A DNA stretch of 60,899 nt from Vitreoscilla sp. (GTDB taxonomy: Bacteria; Pseudomonadota; Gammaproteobacteria; Burkholderiales; Burkholderiaceae_C). Each line of letters opens with the position of its first letter. Positions within the stretch are counted from its first letter, which is position 1. The notes below the pieces were generated by a model. It was not told the origin of the DNA, made no database searches, and was given only the letters and a program-made list of their open reading frames with translations. The stretch covers positions 1-60,899 of the forward strand of contig JADMKA010000122.1 in the NCBI GenBank assembly GCA_018780145.1. The letters run 5' to 3'. The position numbers were made by a program, and so were the translations under genes. This document shows positions 16,045 to 24,964 of the stretch, piece after piece.

Positions 16045-18995
16045 AGGCGTTGGCGCAACTCTTGCACCTGGGCCACGTGCCAGCGCATGGTGAGGGACTC
16101 AAAGGCCTCGGCGGCGTGGTCGAGGCGGGTGCGCGCCTCGTGGTGGCGTCCGGCTCGCCAGGCGAGCTCGCCCCGGCACAGCTCGTTGCCGGCCTGCTCG
16201 TGCGGGGAGCTGCGGGCCGCGGCGGCGGTGTCGGCACGGGCCAGGTAGTGCGCGGCGCGGTCGGTCTGCCCGGCCGCCGCCGATGCACGGGCCAGCGCCC
16301 GGCAACCGAAGGCCTCGCCCAGGCGGTCGCGCTGGCGGGCGCGGAGAAACAGGCGCGCCGCGTGGCGGCGTGCCTCGGCCTCGCGGCCCAGCGCCAGGTT
16401 CGCATCGACCAGGAAGCCGTAGTTCAGCGAGGTCACCAGGCCGCCACCGCGCGCTTCGATCCACGAGGTGCCGTCGCGGATGGCCTGCAGGTCCTCGGCG
16501 CGGTGGTGCAGCACCCATAGCGCGTGACCGCGCAGCACCCGGCTCATGGCCAGCAGCTGGCGGCTCTTCACCTGCTCGGCGATGCGCACCGAGCCGTCGG
16601 CAATGTCGGCCGCCTCCTGCCAGTGGCCCTGCCATTGCCAGACCGCACTGATCCAGTTGCGCACCGAGCTGGCCACCTCGTGCACGGTGTCGCCCAACAG
16701 GTGCATGGCCTCGGCGAAGCACTCGTCGGCCAGGTCGAAGCGGCCCTGGTCACCGAGGGCGCCGCCCTGGCAGGCGAGCGTGTAGGCCGAGCCCACGGCA
16801 ATGCTGCTGCCGGGCTTGCGCTGCTTGCGCTTGGTGTCGATGGCGGCCTCGAACAGTGGCAACGCGCCGGCATAGTCGCAGGCGGTGGCCAGCACCTGGC
16901 CCAGCGTGGCCCGCACCTGGGCGGCCAGCCGCTCGTCGCCCAGTTGCAGGGCCAGCGCCAGCGCGGCCTCGCAATGCCCGCGCGCCGGCAGGGCCCGGCC
17001 CTTGGCGTAGAGGAGGTAGCCCAGCCAGTACTCGGCGCGGGCAATGGTCTCGACATCGCCGCTGCGCCGGGCCAGGGCCAGGCCACGCTCGAAGGTGCCA
17101 ACACCGTCGGCCAGGCCCAGGTGGTCGAACACACAGGCCATGCCCAGCCGGCCGGCCACGGCGCACCAGTGGCGCTGCGCCTCGGGGGTGTTCGGCCGCA
17201 GCGCGTCCAGGGCGGCGAGGGCGGCGGTGTACTGGTGCCGGGCGCGGTCCAGCGCGCGCGCCGCAGCGGCCTTGTCGCCTGCCAATTCGGCGTAGCGTGC
17301 GGCTTCGGCATGCAGCCCGCCCGCAGCAGCGTGGTAGGCGAGGGCCTCGTAGCTGTCCTCCGGCACCACCTGTCCGGCGTGCCCGGTCAGCGCACCCACG
17401 ATGCGCCGGTGCATGGCGCGGCGTGCATGCAGGCCCACGGCTTCGTAGACCACGTCGCGCGTGATGCCGTGCTTAAAGCGCAGCGTCCCCGCCTGCTCGG
17501 CCGGGAACAGCAGATCCTGGGCGGCCAGTGACTGCACCAGCGGGTCGTGTTCGCCATAGCCAGTGAGGCGCTCCAACAACCAGGCCGGCACCACGTTGCC
17601 GATCACCGCCGCGGCGCGCACGATGTCGGCCTGGGCCAGCGCCAAGCGGCCCACGCGCGACTCGATCAGCGCGCTCAGCCAGGCCGCGCTGCCGTGCAGG
17701 CTCTCTGGCGGGTGCTCGGCGCCCGCGGCGCTGGCCGAGTGGCACAGCTCCTCGATGAACAGCGGGTTGCCGCCGGCGTGTCGGTGGATCTCGGCCACGA
17801 CGAAGGGATCGGCACCCGGCAGCAGGTGGCTCATCGCCTGCTGGGCCTCGGCCAGGCTCAACGGAGCCAGCTCGATGGGTGGCACCGGTGCGCTGGCCAA
17901 GCTGTCGCCGCCGCCGGTGCGCAGCGCGGCGAGCACGAAGATCGGCCGGGGCAGGGCGAGGATGGCGTCCAGCAGTTGCTGGCTCGCGTCGTCGGCCCAC
18001 TGCCAGTCGTCGATCACCAGCACCAGCGGGCGCTCGACGGCCAGGCGTTCGAGCCAGGCCAGCAGGGCGGCACCGCGCCGGCCCGGGTCGCCTTGGGCGG
18101 CCTCGGCTTCGGGCAGGCTGCGCAGCATCTGCATGAAGGGCTGCAGCGGCTCGGCACTGAGGTAGCTCTCGCAGTAGCCGCGCAGCACGCGGAACCCGGC
18201 GACCGGGGTTCGACGCAGCAACTCCTCGATCAGGCGGGTCTTGCCGACACCCGGGCCACCGGCCACCGCGGCGCACTGCGGCCGGCCCTGCAGCGTCGCT
18301 TGCATCTGGCTGCCGAGCGTGGCGAGCACGGTGTCGCGGCCGACAAACGGCGCCAGGCCGCGCAGCGTGCGCGCCTCGTAGCGGCGCTGCACCGGGGCCC
18401 GGCCCAGCACGCGGAAGGCGGCCACGGGGGCAGGCCGGCCCTTCAGGCTCAGCAACTGGCGTGGGCCGGTGGTGAAGAAGTGGGCTTCGGGGCCCAGGGT
18501 CTCCTCGCTGACGACAATCTCGCCGCGCTCGGCGCGGTCCGACAGGCGGGCGGCGGTGTTGGGCACGCTGCCCAGCAGCTCGAAGCGGCCGCGCTCGACG
18601 TCGCCGTCCGACACGAACACCAGGCCGGCGTGGATGCCGGAGTGCAGCCCCAGGCTGCCGGCGCGAACGACGCTGCCGTCGACCTCGATGCGCGACACCG
18701 CGGCGTGCAGCTCCAGGGCGGCCTCGGTGGCCCGGCGCCCGTCGTCCTCGCGCGCTTCGGGGTAGCCGAAGATGGCCAGCATGCCGTCGCCCTGCAGGCG
18801 GGCGATGCGCCCGCCGTGGCGCGGAACGATCTCGCGGCACAGCGCGCGCATGGCCCCCAGCATCTCGGCGTAGTGCTCGGCCTCCAGCAGGTCGCCCAGG
18901 CGGGTGGATTCGCACAGGTCGGCGAACAGCACGGTGAGGTAGCGCCGCCCGCCGGTGGCATCGGTGTCGGCTTGAAGTTCGGGCACCTGGCTCAT
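16041..18995 (-). CDS. Class III adenylate/guanylate cyclase with ATPase and TPR regulatory domains
   Basis: A 984-residue cytoplasmic signalling protein. Residues 18-195 form a class III nucleotidyl cyclase with metal-binding Asp26 (LFADLCEST) and Asp70 (LQGDGMLAIFGYP) and transition-state residues Asn146/Arg150 (PNTAAR). Residues about 215-500 form a STAND-like AAA ATPase with Walker A GGPGVGKT (246-253) and Walker B LVLVIDDWQWAD. The rest is TPR-like helical repeats. I start at ATG 18995, where the domain begins; a frame 20 residues longer overlaps the upstream gene. It lies 31 bp after the radical SAM gene and is probably cotranscribed. The product, cAMP or cGMP, cannot be told. Confidence 0.9.
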   Translation of the reverse strand: MSQVPELQADTDATGGRRYLTVLFADLCESTRLGDLLEAEHYAEMLGAMRALCREIVPRHGGRIARLQGDGMLAIFGYPEAREDDGRRATEAALELHAAVSRIEVDGSVVRAGSLGLHSGIHAGLVFVSDGDVERGRFELLGSVPNTAARLSDRAERGEIVVSEETLGPEAHFFTTGPRQLLSLKGRPAPVAAFRVLGRAPVQRRYEARTLRGLAPFVGRDTVLATLGSQMQATLQGRPQCAAVAGGPGVGKTRLIEELLRRTPVAGFRVLRGYCESYLSAEPLQPFMQMLRSLPEAEAAQGDPGRRGAALLAWLERLAVERPLVLVIDDWQWADDASQQLLDAILALPRPIFVLAALRTGGGDSLASAPVPPIELAPLSLAEAQQAMSHLLPGADPFVVAEIHRHAGGNPLFIEELCHSASAAGAEHPPESLHGSAAWLSALIESRVGRLALAQADIVRAAAVIGNVVPAWLLERLTGYGEHDPLVQSLAAQDLLFPAEQAGTLRFKHGITRDVVYEAVGLHARRAMHRRIVGALTGHAGQVVPEDSYEALAYHAAAGGLHAEAARYAELAGDKAAAARALDRARHQYTAALAALDALRPNTPEAQRHWCAVAGRLGMACVFDHLGLADGVGTFERGLALARRSGDVETIARAEYWLGYLLYAKGRALPARGHCEAALALALQLGDERLAAQVRATLGQVLATACDYAGALPLFEAAIDTKRKQRKPGSSIAVGSAYTLACQGGALGDQGRFDLADECFAEAMHLLGDTVHEVASSVRNWISAVWQWQGHWQEAADIADGSVRIAEQVKSRQLLAMSRVLRGHALWVLHHRAEDLQAIRDGTSWIEARGGGLVTSLNYGFLVDANLALGREAEARRHAARLFLRARQRDRLGEAFGCRALARASAAAGQTDRAAHYLARADTAAAARSSPHEQAGNELCRGELAWRAGRHHEARTRLDHAAEAFESLTMRWHVAQVQELRQRL

Positions 18996-19026
18996 GACGC
19001 GCCAGTGTAGGGGCGCCGGCCCCGGA

Positions 19027-20946
19027 TCAGGCGCTTGTTTGCAGGGCGCGGGCAATGCGGTGCCGTGCGACGGTGGTCTTGGGCACCTTGACGCGAAGCT
19101 CGGTGAACCAGCCGCGCACGTCCTGTTCCAGGCCGATGCCGTGCATGTAGTTGTAGATCGCCTTCTTCAGGCCGCGGCCCAGGGCGTCGTGGTCCACCCC
19201 GGTGGGGTCGATGAAGCCGACGTCGTTCCTGGCGAACGGCGAGGGCGGCAGCGGCAGCAGCTGCACGCCGTACTGCTCCGGGTGCTGGCCCACCGGCGAA
19301 TGCACGGTGCAGGCGAAGCGGTGAAAGAAGCCGCTGTGGATGCAGCCGTTCTCGAACAGCTGGCGCACGTACTCCAGCGCGTCCACCGTGTCCTGCACCG
19401 TCTGCGTCGGGAAGCCGTACATCAGGTAGGCGTGGACCAGCACGCCGGCATCCGCAAAGGCCTTGGTGACCCGCGCCACCTGCTCCACCGAGACGCCCTT
19501 CTTCATCAGCGCCAGCAGCCGGTCCGAGGCCACCTCCAGGCCACCGGAAATGGCGATGCAGCCGCTGTCGGCCAACTGCTGGCACAGCGCCGGGCTGAAG
19601 GATTTCTCGAAGCGGATGTTGCCCCACCAGGAGATGTCCACCTGGCGTTGCACCAGCTCGGCGGCCAAGGCCTTCAGCGCCTTGGGCGGAGCGGCCTCGT
19701 CGACGAAGTGGAAGCCGGTCTGCCCGGTCTCGGCGACGATGGCCTCGATGCGGTCCACCAGCAGCGTGGCCGAGGCGCCCTCGTAGCGCGAGATGTAGTC
19801 CAGGCTGACGTCGCAGAAGCTGCACTTCTTCCAGTAGCAGCCCTGGGCCACGGTGAGCTTGTTCCAGCGGCCGTCGCTCCACAGCCGGTTCATCGGGTTG
19901 AGCATGTCCAGCAGCGACAGGTAGCTGCCCAGCGGCAGGCCGTCCCAGGTGGGGGTGCCGACCTCGGCAAAGGCGATGTCGGGCTCGACCAGGTTCACGT
20001 ACTTCACCGCGCCGTCGGCGTCGCGCACGAAGCTGCGCACCAGGCGTTGCACCGAGCGCCTGCCCTGCAGGTGCTCCAGCAGCGCCAGCAGCGGGCGCTC
20101 GCCCGCGTCGAGCGTGACGACATCGAAGTGGTCGAAGACACGCGGCTCGGCCAGCTCGCGCAGCTCGGTGTTGACGAAGCCGCCACCCAGCACGGTGGTG
20201 ACGCCGGGGAACTCGGCCTTGATGGTCTGGGCGATGCGGAAGGCCGCGTAGACCGCACCGGGGAAGGGCACCGACACCAGCACCACGTTCGGGCGGTGGC
20301 GCGCCATCGCCTCGCGGGTCAGCGCGCGCAAGGTCTCGTCGACCAGGTTCAAGGGCGCCGCCAGGGCCGCCGCCAGCGGCTCGAAGGTCGGCTGGCTGGT
20401 GGCCAGCGATTCGGCGTAGCGAACGAACTCGAAGCGCGGGTCCACCGCGTCGCGCAGCACGTCGGCCAGGTCGTTCAGGTACAGCGTGGCCAGGTGGCGT
20501 GCGCGGTCCTGCAGGCCCAGCGCGCCGAAGGCCCAGGCCAGCGGGTCACCGCCGTCTTCGTCCACGTAGGCGTCCAGCGAGCGGAAGCGCTCGCCCTCGG
20601 GCAGGAAGGCCCGGGTGTTGATGCGGTGGGCCAGCGTCGGGTCGCGCCCTTGCAGGAAGGCGATCACGCGCTCGATGGTGGCGGCGTAGCGCCCGTGGGC
20701 GGCCGCGAAGTGCCGCGTCTGCGCGGTGCGACCGGCCTCGGGCAGCGCCTGCACGGCGCCGTGCAGCGACGCCAGGCCGGTGCGCGAGAACAGCCGCAGC
20801 ATCAGCGCCAGGGCCAGGTCCTCCTGCACCGCGTCGACCCCGCGCGAGCGCAGAAAACCGGTCAGGTAGGCGGTGGAGGGGTAGGGCGTGTTGAGCTGCG
20901 TCATCGGCGGGATGACGGAGAGCACGCGGAAGGCCGGGGCTGTCAT
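19027..20946 (-). CDS. B12-binding-type radical SAM protein
   Basis: A 639-residue enzyme: an N-terminal cobalamin-binding-like Rossmann region (residues about 1-290, LPF/GGGFVNTEL) that lacks a clear DxHxxG motif, then a radical SAM core. The cluster motif is CYWKKCSFC with Cys370, Cys375 and Cys378, that is CX4CX2C, one residue longer than the classic CX3CX2C. Such spacing is seen in some B12-binding radical SAM proteins. Further blocks are FHFVDEAAPP and ISGGLEVASDRLL. No small precursor peptide gene is visible nearby, so the substrate is unknown. It is upstream of the cyclase-ATPase gene on the same strand and divergent from a secreted protein. Confidence 0.87.
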   Translation of the reverse strand: MTAPAFRVLSVIPPMTQLNTPYPSTAYLTGFLRSRGVDAVQEDLALALMLRLFSRTGLASLHGAVQALPEAGRTAQTRHFAAAHGRYAATIERVIAFLQGRDPTLAHRINTRAFLPEGERFRSLDAYVDEDGGDPLAWAFGALGLQDRARHLATLYLNDLADVLRDAVDPRFEFVRYAESLATSQPTFEPLAAALAAPLNLVDETLRALTREAMARHRPNVVLVSVPFPGAVYAAFRIAQTIKAEFPGVTTVLGGGFVNTELRELAEPRVFDHFDVVTLDAGERPLLALLEHLQGRRSVQRLVRSFVRDADGAVKYVNLVEPDIAFAEVGTPTWDGLPLGSYLSLLDMLNPMNRLWSDGRWNKLTVAQGCYWKKCSFCDVSLDYISRYEGASATLLVDRIEAIVAETGQTGFHFVDEAAPPKALKALAAELVQRQVDISWWGNIRFEKSFSPALCQQLADSGCIAISGGLEVASDRLLALMKKGVSVEQVARVTKAFADAGVLVHAYLMYGFPTQTVQDTVDALEYVRQLFENGCIHSGFFHRFACTVHSPVGQHPEQYGVQLLPLPPSPFARNDVGFIDPTGVDHDALGRGLKKAIYNYMHGIGLEQDVRGWFTELRVKVPKTTVARHRIARALQTSA

Positions 20947-21093
20947 GTGGGAGCCGATTGTCGTTGGCGCGCGCAGGCCGCGTCGGATTCGCCCCATGAA
21001 ACCGGACATCGGCCAGACCCCTAGGGGCCGGGATGGCGAGGCCGGCGGCGCAATCGCACACTGCGCAGGCTCCTCGACTCACCGGAGACAGCT

Positions 21094-21720
21094 ATGTCCA
21101 CACCGAACCGATTCGCCCTCTCCCGCGCCGCCATGGGCGCGTCGGCCCTGCTGGCCGCCACCCTGGCCCAGGCCACGTCGCCGGCATCCATCTACTGCCC
21201 ACCGATCGGATTCGTCACCGGCAACACGGCGGTCAACGCGAGCTTCGAGACCCCTGACCCGGCCGTGCCGGTGGGCACCGAGACCTGCTGGACGCCCAGT
21301 TCGGGATCGGTCAATTCGGCCGCCAAGAACTGGACGATGCACAGCAGCAACGGCGGTGCCAAGGTCTGCTCCACGCTGGTGCCCTCCAACGCGCCGGGCG
21401 GGCAGGGCGGGCAGATGCTCAAGTTCAAGGCGGGCGGCAACGAGGGCGGCGTGTTCCAGAGCATCCCCGGCACGGCCGGCAAGACCTACATGTTCTCGGT
21501 CTGGGTCAAGGTCAACAAGGGCCAGGTGGCGATGCAGTCCAGCGCCGGCAACACCGGCCCGGTGGCCTGGAGCACCAAGAAGGGCGAGTGGGAGCAGTTG
21601 CGCGTCTGCACCGATTCGACCGGCGCCACCGACACGATGGTGGTCTACAACCAGGATCCGGCCGGCGGCCTGTTCTACGTCGACCGGGCGGAGTTGCGCG
21701 AGACGGTGCCGGGGAATTGA
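21094..21720 (+). CDS. Secreted protein with carbohydrate-binding-module-like fold
   Basis: A 208-residue exported protein. The signal peptide is residues 1-28 (ending AATLAQATS). The mature part is rich in Gly, Ser, Thr and Asn and contains NASFETPD, FQSIPGTAGKTYMFSVWVKV and a C-terminal LFYVDRAELRE. This is the beta-sandwich pattern of CBM4/9-like or CBM-6-like extracellular modules. It is free-standing with no catalytic domain and no PEP-CTERM or LPXTG-like anchor. The carbohydrate-binding role is inferred from pattern only. Confidence 0.65.
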   Translation: MSTPNRFALSRAAMGASALLAATLAQATSPASIYCPPIGFVTGNTAVNASFETPDPAVPVGTETCWTPSSGSVNSAAKNWTMHSSNGGAKVCSTLVPSNAPGGQGGQMLKFKAGGNEGGVFQSIPGTAGKTYMFSVWVKVNKGQVAMQSSAGNTGPVAWSTKKGEWEQLRVCTDSTGATDTMVVYNQDPAGGLFYVDRAELRETVPGN

Positions 21721-21721
21721 T

Positions 21722-22288
21722 TCAGGTGGGCCCCGCCCAGTCGGACCACGCCGGCCAGGCGCTGGGGCCGATCGGCCGGCCGTGTTCGTACACGGCCACC
21801 ACGCGGTAAGGCTGGCGCGCGCTGCTGTTGTCGTAGACGCGCGCGGCCTGCACCAGGCCGATGGCGGCCGACACCTGCGGCCACAGGCGGTGGTAGCGCT
21901 CGCGCAACTTGCCCTCCGGCACCGAATGGCCGCCCTGCTGCGACCGCAGCCGCACCCGCTGGAGCGTCAGCTCGAGAGGCACCAGGATGGCGTGCAGGTG
22001 GACCAGGTAGCCGGCCTGGCGTGCGCTGCGCACGAAATCCAACTTGCCGGGGTGCGAGAACACCGTCTCGGCAACGAAGGACAAGCGCTGCGCCAGGGCC
22101 TGGGTGCGCATCTGCTCTGCCAAGGCCGCGGCCTCATGGCCGTGGGCTTCCTCGTGCCCCGGCCAATGCTGGCGCGCCAGCACGTCGGCGTTGACGAAGG
22201 GCAGGTGGGTGACCGGTGACAGCACGCGCTCGAAGAAGGTGGTCTTGCCGGCCCCGTTCGGGCCGACCACCAGGTGCAGCACCGGCAA
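21722..22288 (-). CDS. Zeta toxin-like P-loop kinase
   Basis: A 188-residue P-loop protein with Walker A GPNGAGKTT at residues 9-17 and FVNADVLAR, which resembles the zeta toxin/AAA small kinase family. Zeta toxins phosphorylate UDP-N-acetylglucosamine or related targets. It begins three bases after the stop of a small ParD-like gene, the usual antitoxin-toxin order. It could instead be a housekeeping kinase of the same fold; the paired small gene favours a toxin role. It ends one base from the convergent secreted-protein gene. Confidence 0.75.
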   Translation of the reverse strand: MPVLHLVVGPNGAGKTTFFERVLSPVTHLPFVNADVLARQHWPGHEEAHGHEAAALAEQMRTQALAQRLSFVAETVFSHPGKLDFVRSARQAGYLVHLHAILVPLELTLQRVRLRSQQGGHSVPEGKLRERYHRLWPQVSAAIGLVQAARVYDNSSARQPYRVVAVYEHGRPIGPSAWPAWSDWAGPT

Positions 22289-22291
22289 GGC

Positions 22292-22654
22292 TCAGCGCAC
22301 CGGCGGCGTGACGACGCGCAGCGCGCCGTGCTCGTCCAGCTCGGCGTAGCGGTGGCCAACGGCCGCAAAGTCGCGCGACAGATCCAGCCCGGCCAGCGTG
22401 GCGGTGATGCCTTCGTCCCAGGTGGCGCGCACGACCGCCTGCTCCTGCGTGTTCAGCGCGTCGTACGGGCGGGCGCCACGCAGCACGGCCTGCACCTCGG
22501 CCACCGAGACATGCGGGCTGCGCTCCAGCTCCCGGCCCAGGCGGGCCCAGTGGCTGACCTGCTCGGCAACGCTGCGGCTCATGGTCTGGGCTGCATCGCG
22601 GGCGGCAGCGGCCAGTTCACGGTCGAGGCGGATCGGGGCAGCAGCGGTGACCAT
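22292..22654 (-). CDS. ParD-like antitoxin partner of the zeta-like kinase
   Basis: A 120-residue protein starting at the ATG at 22654 (five residues after an upstream in-frame start). The N-terminal region PIRLDRELAAAARDAAQTMSRSVAEQVSHWARLGRELE fits the ribbon-helix-helix ParD-like family; the C-terminal half would bind the partner. It is the first gene of the pair, three bases before the kinase gene. The assignment rests on the pattern and the gene pair. Confidence 0.68.
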   Translation of the reverse strand: MVTAAAPIRLDRELAAAARDAAQTMSRSVAEQVSHWARLGRELERSPHVSVAEVQAVLRGARPYDALNTQEQAVVRATWDEGITATLAGLDLSRDFAAVGHRYAELDEHGALRVVTPPVR

Positions 22655-22725
22655 GGCGGGCTCCGGCAAGTGGTCGGTAGCACAATGCTACAGCAACTGG
22701 GCTGGCCTTGCCCAGGGCGGAGCGG

Positions 22726-23262
22726 TCAGAACAGGCCGGGTTGCTCGCCGAACTGCGCACCTTCCAGCTGCAGCAACCGCAGCTTGGTCGCCAGGCCGCC
22801 GGGCGCCGAGAAGCCACCAGCCTGGCTGCCGGCGGCCAGGATGCGGTGGCAAGGCACCAAGGGTGCAAAAGGGTTGCGGCCCAGGGCCTGGCCCACGGCG
22901 CGGGCGGCGGTGGGGTCGCCCAGGGCCCGGGCCAGCTCGCCGTAGCTGCGGGTCTGGCCGGGCGGGATGCGTCGGGCCTCGGCGTAGACCCGCTGGTGGA
23001 ACTCGGGCACGCCCCTCAGATCCAGCGGCACGTCGTCCAGCGTGTCGGGTGCGCCTTGCAGCGCAGCGGCCAGGCGTGCCATCACGCTCGCGATGGCCGG
23101 CGGCGGCACCTGTTCGGTCAGGCCGGGATAGCGGCGCTGCAACCGGGCCTGCGTCTGCGCCGGGTTGCCCTCGGGCAACTGCCCGCCGCGGATCTGCAGC
23201 GCGTCGTTCCACACCAGGCCGCAAGGCCCCACCGCGGTGTCGAACAACGCCCAACCGGCCAC
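22726..23262 (-). CDS. ogt: Methylated-DNA-protein cysteine methyltransferase (Ogt/MGMT)
   Basis: Suicide DNA repair protein that removes the methyl group from O6-methylguanine. The 178-residue product shows the helix-turn-helix and the active-site PCHRI motif with Cys138; the family block RIPPGQTRSYGELA precedes it. The start is a GTG four bases after the stop of the upstream transporter gene, so it is likely translated from the same transcript. It is an Ogt-type enzyme without an Ada domain. Confidence 0.93.
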   Translation of the reverse strand: MAGWALFDTAVGPCGLVWNDALQIRGGQLPEGNPAQTQARLQRRYPGLTEQVPPPAIASVMARLAAALQGAPDTLDDVPLDLRGVPEFHQRVYAEARRIPPGQTRSYGELARALGDPTAARAVGQALGRNPFAPLVPCHRILAAGSQAGGFSAPGGLATKLRLLQLEGAQFGEQPGLF

Positions 23263-23266
23263 GACA

Positions 23267-24256
23267 TCACTGCGGCACGAAGCCGCTGGCCTTGATGATG
23301 CGTGCCCAGGTGGCGGTATAGGCGCGCTCGCGCTGGCCGAGCTGCTCGCCGCTCATGTGGCCCACGGCCAGGCCCATGGCGGTGAGGCGGTCGTGCACGG
23401 CGGGCTTGGCCAGCACCTTGGCCAGCGCGGCCGAGAAGGGTTCCAAGGCACTCTTCGGCGTGCCGGCCGGCGCGAACACGCCGTAGTAGGGCACGTCCTC
23501 GAAGCCGGCCAGGCCCAGCTCGGCGAAGGTCGGCACATCCGGCAGCGCGGGCTGGCGCGCACCGCCGAGCACCGCCACCACGCGCAGCTTGCCGTTCTTG
23601 TGGTTCTCGATGAAATCCGGCACCGAGCCGACACCGGCGCCAATCTGGTTGCCCAGCATGTCGGCCATCATCGGGGCACTGCCACGGTACGGCGCGGCGA
23701 CCAGGTCGAGCTTGTATTTCTCGCCGATCACCTTGACCAGGAACTCTGGCACGGAAGCCGGCGCCGGGATGCCCACCGCGCCCTTGCCGCCACCGGCACC
23801 GCGGATCCAAGCCAGGTACTCGTTGAAGCTCCTGGCCGGCGTGCCGCCCGAGACCGCCAGCGCATTCACGAAGGTGGCGAAACCGGCCACCGGCACGAAA
23901 TCCACTGCCGGGTCGAAGCCCGGCGTCTTCACCACCTGGGGCAGGATGGAGACCGTGTGGTCGTGCGTCAGGAACAGCGTGCTGCCATCGGGCGCGGCGG
24001 CCTTCAGCGTCTGCGCAGCGAGCTGGCCACCGGCGCCAGGCTTGTTCTCCACCAGCACGGTGGCGCCGCCCAGCTCGTCCTTCAGGTGCTCGGCCAGGAT
24101 GCGGGCGATGGCGTCGGTGCCACCGCCGGCCGGGAAGCCCACCAGCAGGTGGTAGGTCTTGCCGGTCTGGGCCAGGGCCGGGCCGGACAGGGCCGAAGCG
24201 GCGAGGGCGAGGGCGGCGAGCAGCCAATAGCGGCGGGGGGCGAGCATCTGGGGCAT
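23267..24256 (-). CDS. Tripartite tricarboxylate transporter (Bug/TctC) substrate-binding protein
   Basis: Periplasmic solute-binding protein of the Bug family, abundant in Burkholderiales. The 329-residue product has a signal peptide (residues 1-31, ending SGPALAQ) and typical blocks: VGFPAGGGTDAIARILA, LVENKPGAGG, YRGSAPMMADMLG and APAGTPKS. TctA/TctB permease genes are not adjacent, as is common for Bug proteins. I chose ATG 24256; a start nine bases in is also possible. The ligand cannot be predicted. Confidence 0.93.
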   Translation of the reverse strand: MPQMLAPRRYWLLAALALAASALSGPALAQTGKTYHLLVGFPAGGGTDAIARILAEHLKDELGGATVLVENKPGAGGQLAAQTLKAAAPDGSTLFLTHDHTVSILPQVVKTPGFDPAVDFVPVAGFATFVNALAVSGGTPARSFNEYLAWIRGAGGGKGAVGIPAPASVPEFLVKVIGEKYKLDLVAAPYRGSAPMMADMLGNQIGAGVGSVPDFIENHKNGKLRVVAVLGGARQPALPDVPTFAELGLAGFEDVPYYGVFAPAGTPKSALEPFSAALAKVLAKPAVHDRLTAMGLAVGHMSGEQLGQRERAYTATWARIIKASGFVPQ

Positions 24257-24340
24257 GGTGGAGCGATCTGCGGGAGGTTGACGAACCGCCAGCGTACCGC
24301 GCCGGCGCGCAGGCGCGAACCCCTGGGACACAATCCACCC

Positions 24341-24964
24341 ATGGACTACCCCCAATTCGACCGCGCCTCGAACAACACCCCGCTGGACGACGCCGAACTG
24401 CAGGCCTTCGACGAGCTGCTGCAGCATCTGCCCGGCGACGGCGCGATGAACATCGAGGGCGTGGACGGTTTCCTGACCGCGCTCCTGGTCGGCCCGCCCG
24501 AGGTGCTGGACAGCTGGCGCAGCGGCGACTGGCTGCCGCTGGTCTGGGGCGGCGACGGCCCCGAGGGCCAGCCCTTCGCCAGCAACCGCCAGCGCAAGCG
24601 CGCCACGGTGCTGGTGCTGCGCCATCTGCAAAGCATCGCCTGCCTGCTCCGGGACCACCCGCGCCGCTGGGAGCCGCTGTTCAGCGTGGTCGAGGCCAAT
24701 GGCCAGGAGTGGGTCGACGGGCAGGACTGGTGCACCGGCTTCCTGCAGGGGATCGACCTGATGCCCGAGGCTTGGGGCTCGCAACGTGCCGACATCGACC
24801 TGGGGCCGGCACTGAGCGCCATCGCCCTGCTGGGCGAGGACGATCTGCCCGAACCCGGCAGCGAGGCCGCGCTGTCCCTGGCCGACCCGGCCGGGCGCGA
24901 CGGGCTGGCGCGCCAGGTGGTGACCGGCCTGCTCGCCTGGGCCGAGCGCCGCGCCAAGGCCTAA
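24341..24964 (+). CDS. UPF0149/YecA family protein
   Basis: A 207-residue cytoplasmic protein of the UPF0149 (YecA/YgfB) family. The family block MNIEGVDGFLTALLVGPP at about 34-51 and DGQDWCTGFLQGIDLMPEAW at about 126-145 are clear. The C-terminal SEC-C zinc motif found in YecA is absent. It begins 84 bp from the divergent Bug protein and its stop codon overlaps the convergent MFS gene's stop. Function is unknown. Confidence 0.85.
   Translation: MDYPQFDRASNNTPLDDAELQAFDELLQHLPGDGAMNIEGVDGFLTALLVGPPEVLDSWRSGDWLPLVWGGDGPEGQPFASNRQRKRATVLVLRHLQSIACLLRDHPRRWEPLFSVVEANGQEWVDGQDWCTGFLQGIDLMPEAWGSQRADIDLGPALSAIALLGEDDLPEPGSEAALSLADPAGRDGLARQVVTGLLAWAERRAKA

Noticed and set aside
20947-21093. Palindrome CCCCTAGGGG in the divergent radical SAM/secreted protein region as an operator
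   Set aside because: GC-rich palindromes of this length are expected often at this composition, and there is no other promoter evidence.
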